Below, in pieces: positions 17,363-25,733 of a DNA stretch of 64,000 nt. The notes below the pieces were generated by a model. The model worked only from the letters and a program-made list of their open reading frames with translations, searched no databases and was not told the origin of the DNA. The stretch covers positions 3,491,970 through 3,555,969 of the forward strand of contig NZ_CP087263.1 of assembly GCF_020923435.1 (NCBI RefSeq). The letters run 5' to 3'. The position numbers were made by a program, and so were the translations under genes. Within the stretch, counting starts at the first letter, position 1. The number at the start of each line of letters is the position of its first letter. This DNA comes from Brevibacillus humidisoli. GTDB taxonomy: Bacteria; Bacillota; Bacilli; Brevibacillales; Brevibacillaceae.

Positions 17363-18590
17363 CCTTTCCAATCTTGGCCATCTTTAAGTCCAGATAGAGA
17401 CTGGTTCGCTGATTGGCATCATCCAGATCAACGCCAATAATCTCTTCAATGCGGCGCAGTCGATAGCTCAGTGTATTGATGTGGATATGCAGTTTCCTGG
17501 AGGTGATGTTTACCTTCCCCACCGTGTCGAGAAACGTCTCCAGGGTAAGCAGCAGGTTGGTCTGATTTTCGTCGTCATACTGCTTCAAGCGAATCAATCG
17601 TTCATTTTCGTATCCTTCGGCATCGGCCCATTTTTTTAACTGCGGAAGAAAGCGGTAGATGCCTAGTTCGGAGTAGCCTCGTACATTTCGTGTTTCATCG
17701 GGAAAGAGTCGTTTTACCTGCAGTACCTGCAGCGCTTCGCGATAGCTTCGGGCCACATCGGTAAACATGTGATACATCCGTCCGTACACGCCAAGCGTCT
17801 GCTCTTCGCGAAACCGCTCCTGTACCTTGCCGGCCGATTCGGACAGGAAGTGCTCCACGTACTGCGGCAGCGACATCCCCTCGGATGCGGCCACAGCGGG
17901 CAGGCCAACCAGGATCACCATCTGGGTTCCATCTGCCACCCAGAGCATCTTGTCACGCTGCAGCAGCGGATAGAGAAATTGTTCCAGCCGTGGAGCGGCG
18001 GACTCAATGATGCAGACGATGTACGGATTGGGCAGGTGGAGCTGCAGACTCTCCTGCTTTCGTCGGATGGCCGTTTCGCTGCTGTGGTTGCCCAGCAGCA
18101 GTTCCCAAAAAAACTCTTTTCTCCGCTGATCCTCTGCCCGCCGTTTCCCTTGACGTTCAAGCAGCCGGGAGACGGCCACCCGGGCTGCCTGTCGCAGAAT
18201 CTCATCATCTTCGGGAGTAAAAGGGCGATTCACCTCTTGCGCCCAGATGTAGCCCAGCACATCCGCCCCTTTGCGAATGGCGATGGCGACCCGATTGCCC
18301 AGTCCCACCTCATCCTTGGCCGGTACATGCACCGGATAATCGTGTGTCCATAACAGTTGAAACACGCCGTCCTTCCACAGCCGGGTCAGCACCCGCTCCG
18401 GCACACGACGGCCCATAATCGTTGACCAACGTGCATGATCGGTACTTTCACCATGCGAGCTGTAGGCAATGAGCTTATGGTCTACATCTTCTATCGTAAT
18501 CGGATTCTCCAGCAGTTCACCGATCGCGTCCGCCAACTCATCGATGTCCGCATGTTGGAATTGGTCAAAATAGCCTTTATCAGCAGCCAC
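17349..18590 (-). CDS. adeR: PucR/CdaR-family transcriptional regulator, AdeR-like
   Basis: A 413-residue regulator. Residues about 30-160 form a GAF-like sensing domain (HKLIAYSSHGESTDHARW). The middle resembles the CdaR GGDEF-like domain. The C-terminus carries the PucR helix-turn-helix: ITSRKLHIHINTLSYRLRR and IEEIIGVDLDD. In B. subtilis AdeR (YukF), a PucR-family activator, lies next to ald and is needed for its alanine-induced expression; the same neighbourhood here supports the name. The start is GTG at 18590 with GGGTG about 7 bases upstream. The ligand is not known from sequence. Confidence 0.82.
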   Translation of the reverse strand: MAADKGYFDQFQHADIDELADAIGELLENPITIEDVDHKLIAYSSHGESTDHARWSTIMGRRVPERVLTRLWKDGVFQLLWTHDYPVHVPAKDEVGLGNRVAIAIRKGADVLGYIWAQEVNRPFTPEDDEILRQAARVAVSRLLERQGKRRAEDQRRKEFFWELLLGNHSSETAIRRKQESLQLHLPNPYIVCIIESAAPRLEQFLYPLLQRDKMLWVADGTQMVILVGLPAVAASEGMSLPQYVEHFLSESAGKVQERFREEQTLGVYGRMYHMFTDVARSYREALQVLQVKRLFPDETRNVRGYSELGIYRFLPQLKKWADAEGYENERLIRLKQYDDENQTNLLLTLETFLDTVGKVNITSRKLHIHINTLSYRLRRIEEIIGVDLDDANQRTSLYLDLKMAKIGKEPGK

Positions 18591-18657
18591 TACCTCACAC
18601 CCTTTTTATCTGACGTCCAGCTACGGCTTTTTGACAGGAACATTCAGATGGACAGCC

Positions 18658-19011
18658 TTATACCCAGCGGGAGATGGCATCAAGCAGACGCTCTTTTTGA
18701 AACGGCTTGACGATGAAATCTTTCGCCCCCAGCTTCATCGCCTCCAGGACAATCTGTCGCTGTCCCATTGCCGAACACATCAGGATTTTGGCATCCGGGT
18801 CGTGGGCGATGATCTCCCGTAACGCATCGATCCCTTGTATATCTGGCATGGTCACATCCATCGTCACAATGTCTGGAGAGAGTTCCTTGTACAACCGGAT
18901 CGCTTCCCTGCCATTGCCAGCTTCACCGCACACTTCGTGTTCGCCTTCCAGCATCTCGATTAGTATCTTCCGCATAAAGGCCGTATCCTCCACGATCAAC
19001 ACTCGGGCCAC
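18658..19011 (-). CDS. CheY-like single-domain response regulator
   Basis: A 117-residue receiver domain without an output domain. It has the acidic pocket (LIVEDTAFM), the phospho-acceptor aspartate in TMDVTMPDIQG, the switch residue in MCSAMGQ, and the lysine in FIVKPFQ. It is very close in pattern to Bacillus CheY (MCSAMGQ, AGAKDFIVKPFQ). The start is taken as GTG at 19011 because GGAGGAGG lies 7 bases ahead; the ATGs further upstream have no such site. There are no chemotaxis or flagellar genes nearby, so it is an orphan, probably receiving phosphate from a histidine kinase such as those encoded nearby. Confidence 0.88.
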   Translation of the reverse strand: MARVLIVEDTAFMRKILIEMLEGEHEVCGEAGNGREAIRLYKELSPDIVTMDVTMPDIQGIDALREIIAHDPDAKILMCSAMGQRQIVLEAMKLGAKDFIVKPFQKERLLDAISRWV

Positions 19012-19103
19012 CCCGATACCTCCTCCATCCCGCATGATCACTTTCTAGTTTTACTCTTGCAAAAAAATCGTCAATTGTCCATGATTTCTTCCAAATAGAA
19101 AAA

Positions 19104-19121
19104 AGCACCGCTGCCGGTGCT
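19104..19121 (-). terminator. Intrinsic terminator of the 65-residue gene
   Basis: AGCACCG pairs with CGGTGCT and, on the minus strand, a run of six T follows. It begins directly at the stop codon of the gene at 19122. Confidence 0.8.
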
Positions 19122-19319
19122 TTACGGTTTAAATCCAATCGGTGGGAGCTCTACTTTCACTCCGTCTGCGGACAGGTCTGCTGCCGTGCTGGTTCGCTGC
19201 TCAGCCTGTGGATTTGGTGATGTCGGGTGCGGTGTCGTCTCCTCGATCTCAGGACGGTTCACGTGTGTGACTTCATCGGGTATGTCGATCTGCGGTATTT
19301 CCGGCACATGTTTTTCCAT
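19122..19319 (-). CDS. Small acidic proline-rich protein, 65 residues
   Basis: A real small gene judging by GGAGGGAG six bases before its ATG and a perfect terminator at its stop. The protein (MEKHVPEIPQIDIPDEVTHV at the start, VKVELPPIGFKP at the end) is rich in P, E and T, lacks cysteine and hydrophobic segments, and is probably disordered. No family is recognised. It lies 71 bases after the downstream end of the three-PAS kinase gene on the same strand. Confidence 0.65.
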   Translation of the reverse strand: MEKHVPEIPQIDIPDEVTHVNRPEIEETTPHPTSPNPQAEQRTSTAADLSADGVKVELPPIGFKP

Positions 19320-19390
19320 GGGTCTCCCTCCTAGCGTTTTGGTGTACGCAGCTTAGGGTTTCCCAAGCAAGACAGGTTTATCAATGACGA

Positions 19391-21271
19391 TCAGGAGATG
19401 GGCAGCACAATATCTACTTTCGTTCCCTTTCCAATCTGGCTGGAAAACGAAATAGTCCCTTGATGATCCTGGATAATTTTATAACTGACCATTAATCCAA
19501 GTCCCGTTCCCTTTTCTTTTGTCGTATAGAATGGCTCGCCCAATCTGGGCAGACGATCCTCCGGAATACCGCATCCCTGGTCGATTATACTAATAATGAC
19601 GCGATCCGCTTCCTGACAGCCGACACGGATCATAATCTCCCCTCCGCTTTGCGGCATGGCTTCAAGAGCGTTCTTCAGCAAGTTGATAAATACCTGCTTC
19701 AACTGGTTTTCGACACACAAGATGGGCAGCTCCTCCACTTCGAATGCCGTGCGAATCTCTACTTTCCGCATGATCGCCTGGGTATCGAGCAGGGAGATCA
19801 CGTTTTTGAGCAGGCTGATTACGTTTTTTTGTTCAAACGTAAACACCTGTGGTTTGGCCAGAAGCAGCAGTTCGCCAACAATCGAGTTAATCCGATCCAA
19901 TTCGGACAACATAATCTCAAAATAGTGATCATGCTTGCTCTCCGACGATCTCAACAGCTGGATAAATCCCTTCAGCGCGGTTAGAGGATTGCGGATCTCA
20001 TGGGCAACCCCCGCCGCCAATTCTCCTACAGCAGACAGCTTGTCCGACTTGCGCAGCAGATCTTCCGTCTTTTTGCGGTCGGCGATGTCCCGCCCGATCA
20101 CTACAAGCGCCTGACGCTTGCCGGAAGCATGAAAGATAGGGACCTTGCTCACATCAAACGTTCGTACCGAGCCATCTGGCTGCGCAATCATTTCTTCGAT
20201 CCGAACCGCATGACCAGCCGCCCACGCTTGCTCGTCAGAGGCCTCGCAAGATTTCAATGCTCCCCGGAAGGATTTGCTATATTCAGCCAGTTCTGAATCT
20301 TTTTTGCCTTTGTAATCTACACCTTCCAATTGAAACAACTGAACAGCGAATTCGTTGGCGTCCAGCCATCTCCCCTGACCATCCTTGAGACAGATGAAAT
20401 CAGGCATCGCGTTGATCAGGGTGCGCAGCTGCTGTTCACTCTCCTGCAGGCTCTCCTCTGCTCGCTTCTGTTCCGTGACGTCTTTGGCGATCAGGTACAC
20501 TCCGACTATCGCCTCGTCAACAATGATCGGAACATTGGTGACGTTCAACTCGATCCTCCAATCATGTCGGTCTCTGATCGCAAACTCGTCGCTCTGCCGA
20601 ACGCCTTGTTTGGCCAACCCGAATAATCGCCTTGCTTTATCTTCGTCTACGACCAAAGAATCCAGCGGTTTGTGATTCACCTCTTCCGGGCGGTATCCGG
20701 TAATCCGGTAAAATGCGTTGTTGGCCGAAACCAACCGGCCCTGCAGATCAAGCGAACATACCAGGTCAAGATTGTGCTCAAACAGCGATTTGTAGCGCTG
20801 TTCCTCCTCCTTGAGCCGCCGCTCCGTTCTTCTCCACTCCGTGATGTCGACGCAGGAGGCAATCACCTCGATTACCCGACCGTCTCGCTTGATTGGTTTT
20901 AAGGAGGCACGAAGCTGGATTCCATTTCCTGCACTCACCTCGTAGACCACATCTTCCCCTTGCCACGCCCGTTCATAGTACGGTAATTTTTCGTCCACAA
21001 GGTGTTTAGGAAGAAAATCATGTAATTCTTTGCCCACTACTTGTTCCGGCGTCATTTCCATCCGGTACAGGAGTTCACCGTCACAAATCGTATGGACGAA
21101 GCGATCCCCTTCCTTTCGAAAGGCAAAAATCATTCCTTGCTGCTGCCTGACCACTTCCCTGAAATCTTCCTGAACACAGCGCAGCTTCTCCTCAAGGCAC
21201 GGACGCTGGCTATCCTGACCCAGTCCGGCACTGATGCACTCTACAACGTCTACCGGTCGATCCCGCTTCAT
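19391..21271 (-). CDS. Cytoplasmic sensor histidine kinase with three PAS domains
   Basis: A 626-residue soluble kinase without membrane segments. Three PAS domains are seen at about residues 40-150, 160-280 (SLFEHNLDLVCSLDLQG) and 285-405 (LINAMPDFICLKDGQG). The HisKA region follows, with the phospho-histidine in AAGVAHEIRNPLTALKGF, then an HATPase domain with NLLKNALEAMP, DQGCGIPEDRLP and GTGLGL. The layout is that of sporulation kinases KinA and KinE feeding Spo0F, but no regulator is adjacent, only an orphan CheY-like gene further on. GGGGG precedes the ATG at 21271. The sporulation role is inference. Confidence 0.9.
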   Translation of the reverse strand: MKRDRPVDVVECISAGLGQDSQRPCLEEKLRCVQEDFREVVRQQQGMIFAFRKEGDRFVHTICDGELLYRMEMTPEQVVGKELHDFLPKHLVDEKLPYYERAWQGEDVVYEVSAGNGIQLRASLKPIKRDGRVIEVIASCVDITEWRRTERRLKEEEQRYKSLFEHNLDLVCSLDLQGRLVSANNAFYRITGYRPEEVNHKPLDSLVVDEDKARRLFGLAKQGVRQSDEFAIRDRHDWRIELNVTNVPIIVDEAIVGVYLIAKDVTEQKRAEESLQESEQQLRTLINAMPDFICLKDGQGRWLDANEFAVQLFQLEGVDYKGKKDSELAEYSKSFRGALKSCEASDEQAWAAGHAVRIEEMIAQPDGSVRTFDVSKVPIFHASGKRQALVVIGRDIADRKKTEDLLRKSDKLSAVGELAAGVAHEIRNPLTALKGFIQLLRSSESKHDHYFEIMLSELDRINSIVGELLLLAKPQVFTFEQKNVISLLKNVISLLDTQAIMRKVEIRTAFEVEELPILCVENQLKQVFINLLKNALEAMPQSGGEIMIRVGCQEADRVIISIIDQGCGIPEDRLPRLGEPFYTTKEKGTGLGLMVSYKIIQDHQGTISFSSQIGKGTKVDIVLPIS

Positions 21272-21548
21272 CCGTTTCCGCCCCCTAATGGATTCCTTGA
21301 CAAAACCTTACATTCCCTTTCAGCATAGTAAACATGGCCCATGACAACAAGCACATCTCTCCGACAGGCTTCGACAACTATGCCCCTGCTCAACCACGGT
21401 TCGTCAAAATCGGGCGGCAACGAAGGCAGCCTGAACCTGTCTGTGGATGATGGGCAAGAATCGCCTCCATCACCGTGAAGTGAGGTTGACAATGTGATAC
21501 AGTATAGATAAACCATATTTTTAACTGGTAGAAAGGAGAGGTATAGCC

Positions 21549-22112
21549 ATGGCATTGACGGAATCGAACATGTTTCCACTAGGCACCATTGCCCCTACTT
21601 TTTCGCTCCCTAACGTCGTATCGGGAGAAACCGTTTCTTTAGAACAACTACGCTCTTCCAAAGCAACGGTCATCATGTTTATCTGCAACCATTGTCCATA
21701 CGTCAAGCACGTGCAGAACCAACTGATCGAACTGGCCAACGACTATCTGCCGAAGGGCATCTCTTTTATTGCGATCAGCGCTAATGACGCAGAACAGTAC
21801 CCGGATGATTCGCCGCAAAAAATGAAAGAGGTGGCACAAGCGTTGGGCTATCCCTTCCCTTACCTGTACGACGAGACACAAGAGGTAGCCAAGGCGTATC
21901 AAGCAGCCTGCACGCCCGATTTTTACATCTTCGACGGCCTGTTGCGCTGTGTCTACCGTGGCCAACTGGATGATTCCCGGCCGGGTAACGACATTCCGGT
22001 TACAGGCCGTTACATCCGGGACGCACTCAATCAACTGTTAGCGGGAGAATCGGTTACTGTTGAGCAGAAGCCAAGCATTGGTTGCAATATCAAGTGGAAG
22101 CAAACCGTCTGA
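21549..22112 (+). CDS. Thioredoxin-fold redoxin (AhpC/TSA-type)
   Basis: A 187-residue soluble protein of the redoxin group. The active site C46-N-H-C49 lies in MFICNHCPYVKHVQNQL, followed by FIAISANDAEQYPDDS and the cis-proline region ACTPDFYIFD. This pattern is typical of uncharacterised thioredoxin-family proteins in bacilli that act on thiols or peroxide. AAAGGAG precedes the ATG. It is followed 24 bases later by a small membrane protein gene, possibly in one transcript. Confidence 0.88.
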   Translation: MALTESNMFPLGTIAPTFSLPNVVSGETVSLEQLRSSKATVIMFICNHCPYVKHVQNQLIELANDYLPKGISFIAISANDAEQYPDDSPQKMKEVAQALGYPFPYLYDETQEVAKAYQAACTPDFYIFDGLLRCVYRGQLDDSRPGNDIPVTGRYIRDALNQLLAGESVTVEQKPSIGCNIKWKQTV

Positions 22113-22136
22113 GGAGCAAGGCGGACGAACCTGGGG

Positions 22137-22412
22137 ATGAGCGAGCAAAACGGAAAACCGACGGTTCATCTGATCGTCCGAGGATTGATGGGTGTCAGCC
22201 TGGTGGCTTGCTGGTACGTCGTCGGGCGAATCTATGGGTACCACACGATCTGTGAGGTGCTCCCTTCCAACCGTCCAGACGGCTTGCCGCAGGCCTACGG
22301 GTTGAGAGAAGTGATCTCCCCGTTTGGCTGGTGCTGGTGGGTTGGTATACCACTCGCGGGGATCATGTTGTATCTGGTATATAGCCGCAAAAAGAGGTTG
22401 CAAATAAAGTAA
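22137..22412 (+). CDS. Small membrane protein, 91 residues
   Basis: A 91-residue protein with two hydrophobic segments, at about residues 12-32 (LIVRGLMGVSLVACWYVVG) and 62-82 (FGWCWWVGIPLAGIMLYLVY), and a basic tail SRKKRLQIK. Both termini are probably cytoplasmic. Only GGGG is seen before the ATG at 22137. It follows the redoxin gene closely and ends before a strong terminator. No family is recognised; the two cysteines near membrane faces make a redox link with the redoxin conceivable, which is speculation. Confidence 0.6.
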   Translation: MSEQNGKPTVHLIVRGLMGVSLVACWYVVGRIYGYHTICEVLPSNRPDGLPQAYGLREVISPFGWCWWVGIPLAGIMLYLVYSRKKRLQIK

Positions 22413-22422
22413 CAAAAATAAA

Positions 22423-22463
22423 AATCCCCGTTCACCCACTCGATACAGGGGGAAACGGGGATT
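22423..22463. terminator. Bidirectional terminator between redoxin unit and tRNA genes
   Basis: AATCCCCGTT (22423-22432) pairs with AACGGGGATT (22454-22463). On the minus strand it is followed by a T-rich run and would end the two-tRNA transcript; on the plus strand it ends the redoxin unit. Confidence 0.8.
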
Positions 22464-22487
22464 GTATTTGTCACAAATGAGCAGCAA

Positions 22488-22561
22488 TGGTGCCCCCACG
22501 CGGAATCGAACCACGAACTGATCATTACGAGTGATCTGTTATACCGTTTAACTATAGGGGC
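22488..22561 (-). tRNA. tRNA-Thr, anticodon CGT
   Basis: The minus strand folds as a standard cloverleaf: acceptor GCCCCTA with TGGGGGC, D-stem GTTA/TAAC, anticodon stem GATCA/TGATC around the loop CTCGTAA, and T-arm CGTGG-TTCGATT-CCGCG. CCA is encoded. The anticodon CGT reads ACG, threonine. It is second in a two-tRNA unit behind tRNA-Leu. Confidence 0.95.
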
Positions 22562-22604
22562 AACGGATCCCAATCACGGGGCAAACGTATTATAATAATA
22601 GAAA

Positions 22605-22691
22605 TGGTGCGGTCGAGAGGACTTGAACCTCCACGGTGTTGCCACCACTAGAACCTGAATCTAGCGCGTCTGCCAATTCCGCCACGACCGC
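22605..22691 (-). tRNA. tRNA-Leu, anticodon CAG
   Basis: A class II cloverleaf with a long variable arm: acceptor GCGGTCG with CGACCGC, anticodon stem CTAGA/TCTAG around TTCAGGT, variable arm with GGTGGCAACACC, T-loop TTCAAGT, CCA encoded. The anticodon CAG reads CUG, leucine. It is the first gene of the tRNA unit, about 30 bases downstream of its promoter. Confidence 0.96.
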
Positions 22692-22726
22692 ATGAGCATG
22701 ATGTGTTTCGTACAGTGACAAAAAGT

Positions 22727-22755
22727 AATATATCATCCTCTCAACCCAAAGTCAA
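22727..22755 (-). promoter_or_regulatory. Promoter of the tRNA-Leu/tRNA-Thr unit
   Basis: On the minus strand TTGACT (-35) and TATATT (-10) are 17 bases apart, a near-consensus promoter as expected for stable RNA genes. Confidence 0.85.
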
Positions 22756-22782
22756 TAGCCAATTTACGCCATACACACCTTC

Positions 22783-22811
22783 TTGCAAGAATTCGACAAT
22801 GTTCGTAGAAT
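22783..22811 (+). promoter_or_regulatory. Promoter of the BMP-protein / histidine kinase pair
   Basis: TTGCAA at 22783-22788 and TAGAAT at 22806-22811 are 17 bases apart, directing transcription rightward to the GTG at 22865. Confidence 0.7.
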
Positions 22812-22864
22812 AATCACAGGGCATGCTTGATAAACTTGCACGAATGAAAGAGGGGGGAGCGCTC

Positions 22865-23887
22865 GTGAACATACGATTAAAGAGGCTTCCCTTATTTATT
22901 GGCATATTTGTCTTCATACTTGTTCTCTTTTTGACGATACAGTTCTTGTCTAACATGCTGCAGACGATAAACAAACAGACGGGGCGAACATCAGAATACC
23001 GTATCGCTCTCCTGCTGGAGGGGCCCACCTATGACCAAGGGCGGAACAGCAGCGCATGGGAATCGCTGCACCAGCTGAAAGAGATTCACGGCTTCACCCT
23101 GTTTGTAGCTGATAATCTGCAAGTGGCTGATATCGCCAAAACAGCGTCGTCTCTCGGTCAGCAGGGCTATGATCTGGTATTTGGTCACGGAGTGGCTTTC
23201 TCCAAGCCATTTATTGAAGTTGCTCCCAACTATCCCGATACGCGGTTTGTCACGTTTAACGGCAAAGCGATCCACCCGAATCAAACGAACGTCCGTTACG
23301 AGATGAGATCGGCCGGCTATCTCGTTGGCATGTTGGCGGCGCTGATGAGTGAGTCCCAAAAAGTGGGCTACATCATGGTTGACAAACCTACTGAGTACCT
23401 TCAGGTGGAGGGGTTTCGTGAAGGCGTAACGGCGGTTAGTCCCGAGACATCCATATCTATAGAAAAAGTTCCAGATTTCAATGACAAGGAGTCAGCTCTG
23501 TTGGCGGCGCGCGGCATGATCTCCGAGGGTGTTGATGTCCTTTATACCACTGGTGACAGCTTTAATCTCAACGTGATTACGGAAGCACAGCGCGCCAATA
23601 TCTACGCGATCGGCTACATCGCCGATCAGCGCTACATGGCACCCCAGCATGTCATTTCTTCCCTCATCCAGGATGTCGGGAAAGTGTACGCCACCATGAT
23701 CAGCCAATATCTGGCCGGGGAACTGCCCACTGGCGAAGTCTCATATGGACTTACTGAAGGGGTAAATCGGTTGGGACCGTTTGGACCGATGGTGCCGGAG
23801 ACCGTAAAAAACCGAATCTATCAGGAGTTGGAACACCTCATCCAAGAGCCGCAGCGCCAACTCAAACGCAGATCCAGGGGGCAGTAA
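22865..23887 (+). CDS. Membrane-anchored BMP-family binding protein (Med-like)
   Basis: A 340-residue protein with a short basic start, one hydrophobic anchor (residues about 8-28, LFIGIFVFILVLFLTIQF), then a periplasmic-binding-protein fold of the BMP/PnrA type. Recognisable segments are YDLVFGHGVAFSKPF, RSAGYLVGMLAALMSES and VDVLYTTGDSFNLNV. BMP proteins usually bind nucleosides and are lipoproteins of ABC transporters; here there is no lipobox and no transporter gene. The start is GTG at 22865, chosen for GAGGGGGGAG. The kinase gene begins 4 bases after its stop, so it is likely the extracytoplasmic ligand sensor for that kinase. Resemblance to B. subtilis Med is by domain only. Confidence 0.82.
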   Translation: MNIRLKRLPLFIGIFVFILVLFLTIQFLSNMLQTINKQTGRTSEYRIALLLEGPTYDQGRNSSAWESLHQLKEIHGFTLFVADNLQVADIAKTASSLGQQGYDLVFGHGVAFSKPFIEVAPNYPDTRFVTFNGKAIHPNQTNVRYEMRSAGYLVGMLAALMSESQKVGYIMVDKPTEYLQVEGFREGVTAVSPETSISIEKVPDFNDKESALLAARGMISEGVDVLYTTGDSFNLNVITEAQRANIYAIGYIADQRYMAPQHVISSLIQDVGKVYATMISQYLAGELPTGEVSYGLTEGVNRLGPFGPMVPETVKNRIYQELEHLIQEPQRQLKRRSRGQ

Positions 23888-23891
23888 ACAG

Positions 23892-25733
23892 ATGTCTTTG
23901 TTTCGTACGATGGGCTTTCAAAAGAAAATGATGCTTAGCTACTTCGTCATGATCCTGCTGATCGGCTGTGTCGTCCTTTTATTCAGCTACCAGATGACCA
24001 AGATCACCGAGGAGGAAATGTACGTCTCCCAACACGTGATGCCGCAAAAGACTGCCCTGCTGGAAGTAAAAAACCAGTTGTACACAAAGATGTACGCGCT
24101 CAAGATGTACATCTCGACACGCGAGCCGTCCTATCTGGACGATTACTACATGGCGCTGAGCCAAAAAGATCAACTGCCTGCACTCAGGAAAACGGAGGAA
24201 AACGCCCAGCTCATCAGGGTGATTCAGTTGATCAAGGAGTTGGATCACATCTATCTCGACCAGATCGATCCGCTGCTGCAGGCGCACAACGTGGCCGCTG
24301 TCACCTTTGTGCTGGATAACGAAGTCGATCCCCGACTGGAGCAGTTGGAACGGGAACTAAGCCTGTCACTCGTGCTGATGGAGCAGCAGACCCAGGAGGA
24401 ACTGAACAATCGAACCAAAAGTTTGCGGCTCTCTCTCATTGTGACGTATACCGTCTCCGTACTGGCGATCTTATTCAGCCTGTTCTGCGTCTTTTACTTC
24501 AGACGGGAAATGCTGCGGCCGATCCAGTCTCTGATACGCCAGGTGCGGATCGTTTCTTCCGGAACATTCGGGGAACAGGTTAACTACAGTGTAAAGGATG
24601 AATTTTTTGAGTTAGCCAAAGAGTTTAACAAAATGTCCCTTAACATCGCAGAAATCTTTGGAAAATGGCAGCAGCAAAACCAAATCCTCGAGGCGGAAAA
24701 GCGCGTGCGGGAGCAGATTCTCGATTCACTGCCGGTTGCTGTTATTACTCGTCACAATCCCACTTCAGATGTCCACATCAACGCCAAGGCAAGAGAGTTG
24801 GTGCAGCTCGAGCCGACCACATTTCTTCCCCGATCACCGGATGATTTGTTCTGGCAGAGTGACTCCACTGATGAGAATGGCAGATGGTTCGAAAACCGCA
24901 AGATTCAAGTATGCAACAAAAACGGCGAACCGTTTCCAGCCCTTGTCTCCTACGTCCCATTGTTGGACCAGCATCGTCAAGAGGTAGGCTGGATGGTCGT
25001 CTTATCTGACATCACGGAACAGGAAAAGGTGCAAGAGTACATTAATCAATCGGAAAAACTGGCATTAGCAGGCCAGTTGGCCGCAGGAGCAGCTCACGAA
25101 ATCCGCAATCCGCTCACCGTTATCTACGGCTTCATGCAGTTGCTTGAGGGAAAACTGTCGGAGCAGGATCAGCAAGAATATCATCTGCCGCTGATCCTAA
25201 AGGAAATCGAGCGTGTCAACCAGATCGTAACCGAGCTGCTGCTGCTCTCCAAGCCGTCGCGTCCCAATTACCGGGAAGTGACATTAGATGACGTCCTCTC
25301 CTCGATCATTCCGCTGATGAAGGGAGAAGCCCGACTTCACAATATCGAGATTGTCGAGTCGTACGAGAAAGAGACAAAGCTGCTGGTCGATGTAGAACAA
25401 TGTAAGCAAATCCTGCTGAATCTGATGAAAAACGCGATTGAAGCCATGCCAAACGGTGGAACTCTTACCATCGAGGGCAGGTGCGATCAAGACAAGCTTT
25501 ATCTCTCCGTTACCGATACTGGTGTTGGCATTTCTAGTGAAGATCTCAGCCGTATCTTTGACCCCTTTTTCTCGTTAAAAGAAGAAGGAACTGGACTTGG
25601 GCTGCCGATTACGATGCGGATGGTGAAAAACCACGGTGGCGATCTGAACGTTTACAGTCAGGTAAACAGAGGAACCTCGATTCAGATCTCCCTGCCTCTG
25701 CAACCCGCTGGAACGGTTCAGTCTCTGCACTGA
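23892..25733 (+). CDS. Transmembrane sensor histidine kinase
   Basis: A 613-residue kinase. One membrane helix at about residues 12-32 and another at about 180-200 enclose an extracytoplasmic helical domain of about 145 residues, CHASE3-like. A HAMP domain, a long helix, a PAS domain (about 270-380) and the HisKA motif AAGAAHEIRNPLTVIYGF follow. The HATPase has NLMKNAIEAMP, DTGVGISSEDL and GTGLGLPITMRM. It follows the BMP-type gene by 4 bases, suggesting a receptor pair. No response regulator gene is adjacent, so it may feed the sporulation phosphorelay. Its last 16 bases overlap the convergent esterase gene. Confidence 0.92.
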   Translation: MSLFRTMGFQKKMMLSYFVMILLIGCVVLLFSYQMTKITEEEMYVSQHVMPQKTALLEVKNQLYTKMYALKMYISTREPSYLDDYYMALSQKDQLPALRKTEENAQLIRVIQLIKELDHIYLDQIDPLLQAHNVAAVTFVLDNEVDPRLEQLERELSLSLVLMEQQTQEELNNRTKSLRLSLIVTYTVSVLAILFSLFCVFYFRREMLRPIQSLIRQVRIVSSGTFGEQVNYSVKDEFFELAKEFNKMSLNIAEIFGKWQQQNQILEAEKRVREQILDSLPVAVITRHNPTSDVHINAKARELVQLEPTTFLPRSPDDLFWQSDSTDENGRWFENRKIQVCNKNGEPFPALVSYVPLLDQHRQEVGWMVVLSDITEQEKVQEYINQSEKLALAGQLAAGAAHEIRNPLTVIYGFMQLLEGKLSEQDQQEYHLPLILKEIERVNQIVTELLLLSKPSRPNYREVTLDDVLSSIIPLMKGEARLHNIEIVESYEKETKLLVDVEQCKQILLNLMKNAIEAMPNGGTLTIEGRCDQDKLYLSVTDTGVGISSEDLSRIFDPFFSLKEEGTGLGLPITMRMVKNHGGDLNVYSQVNRGTSIQISLPLQPAGTVQSLH

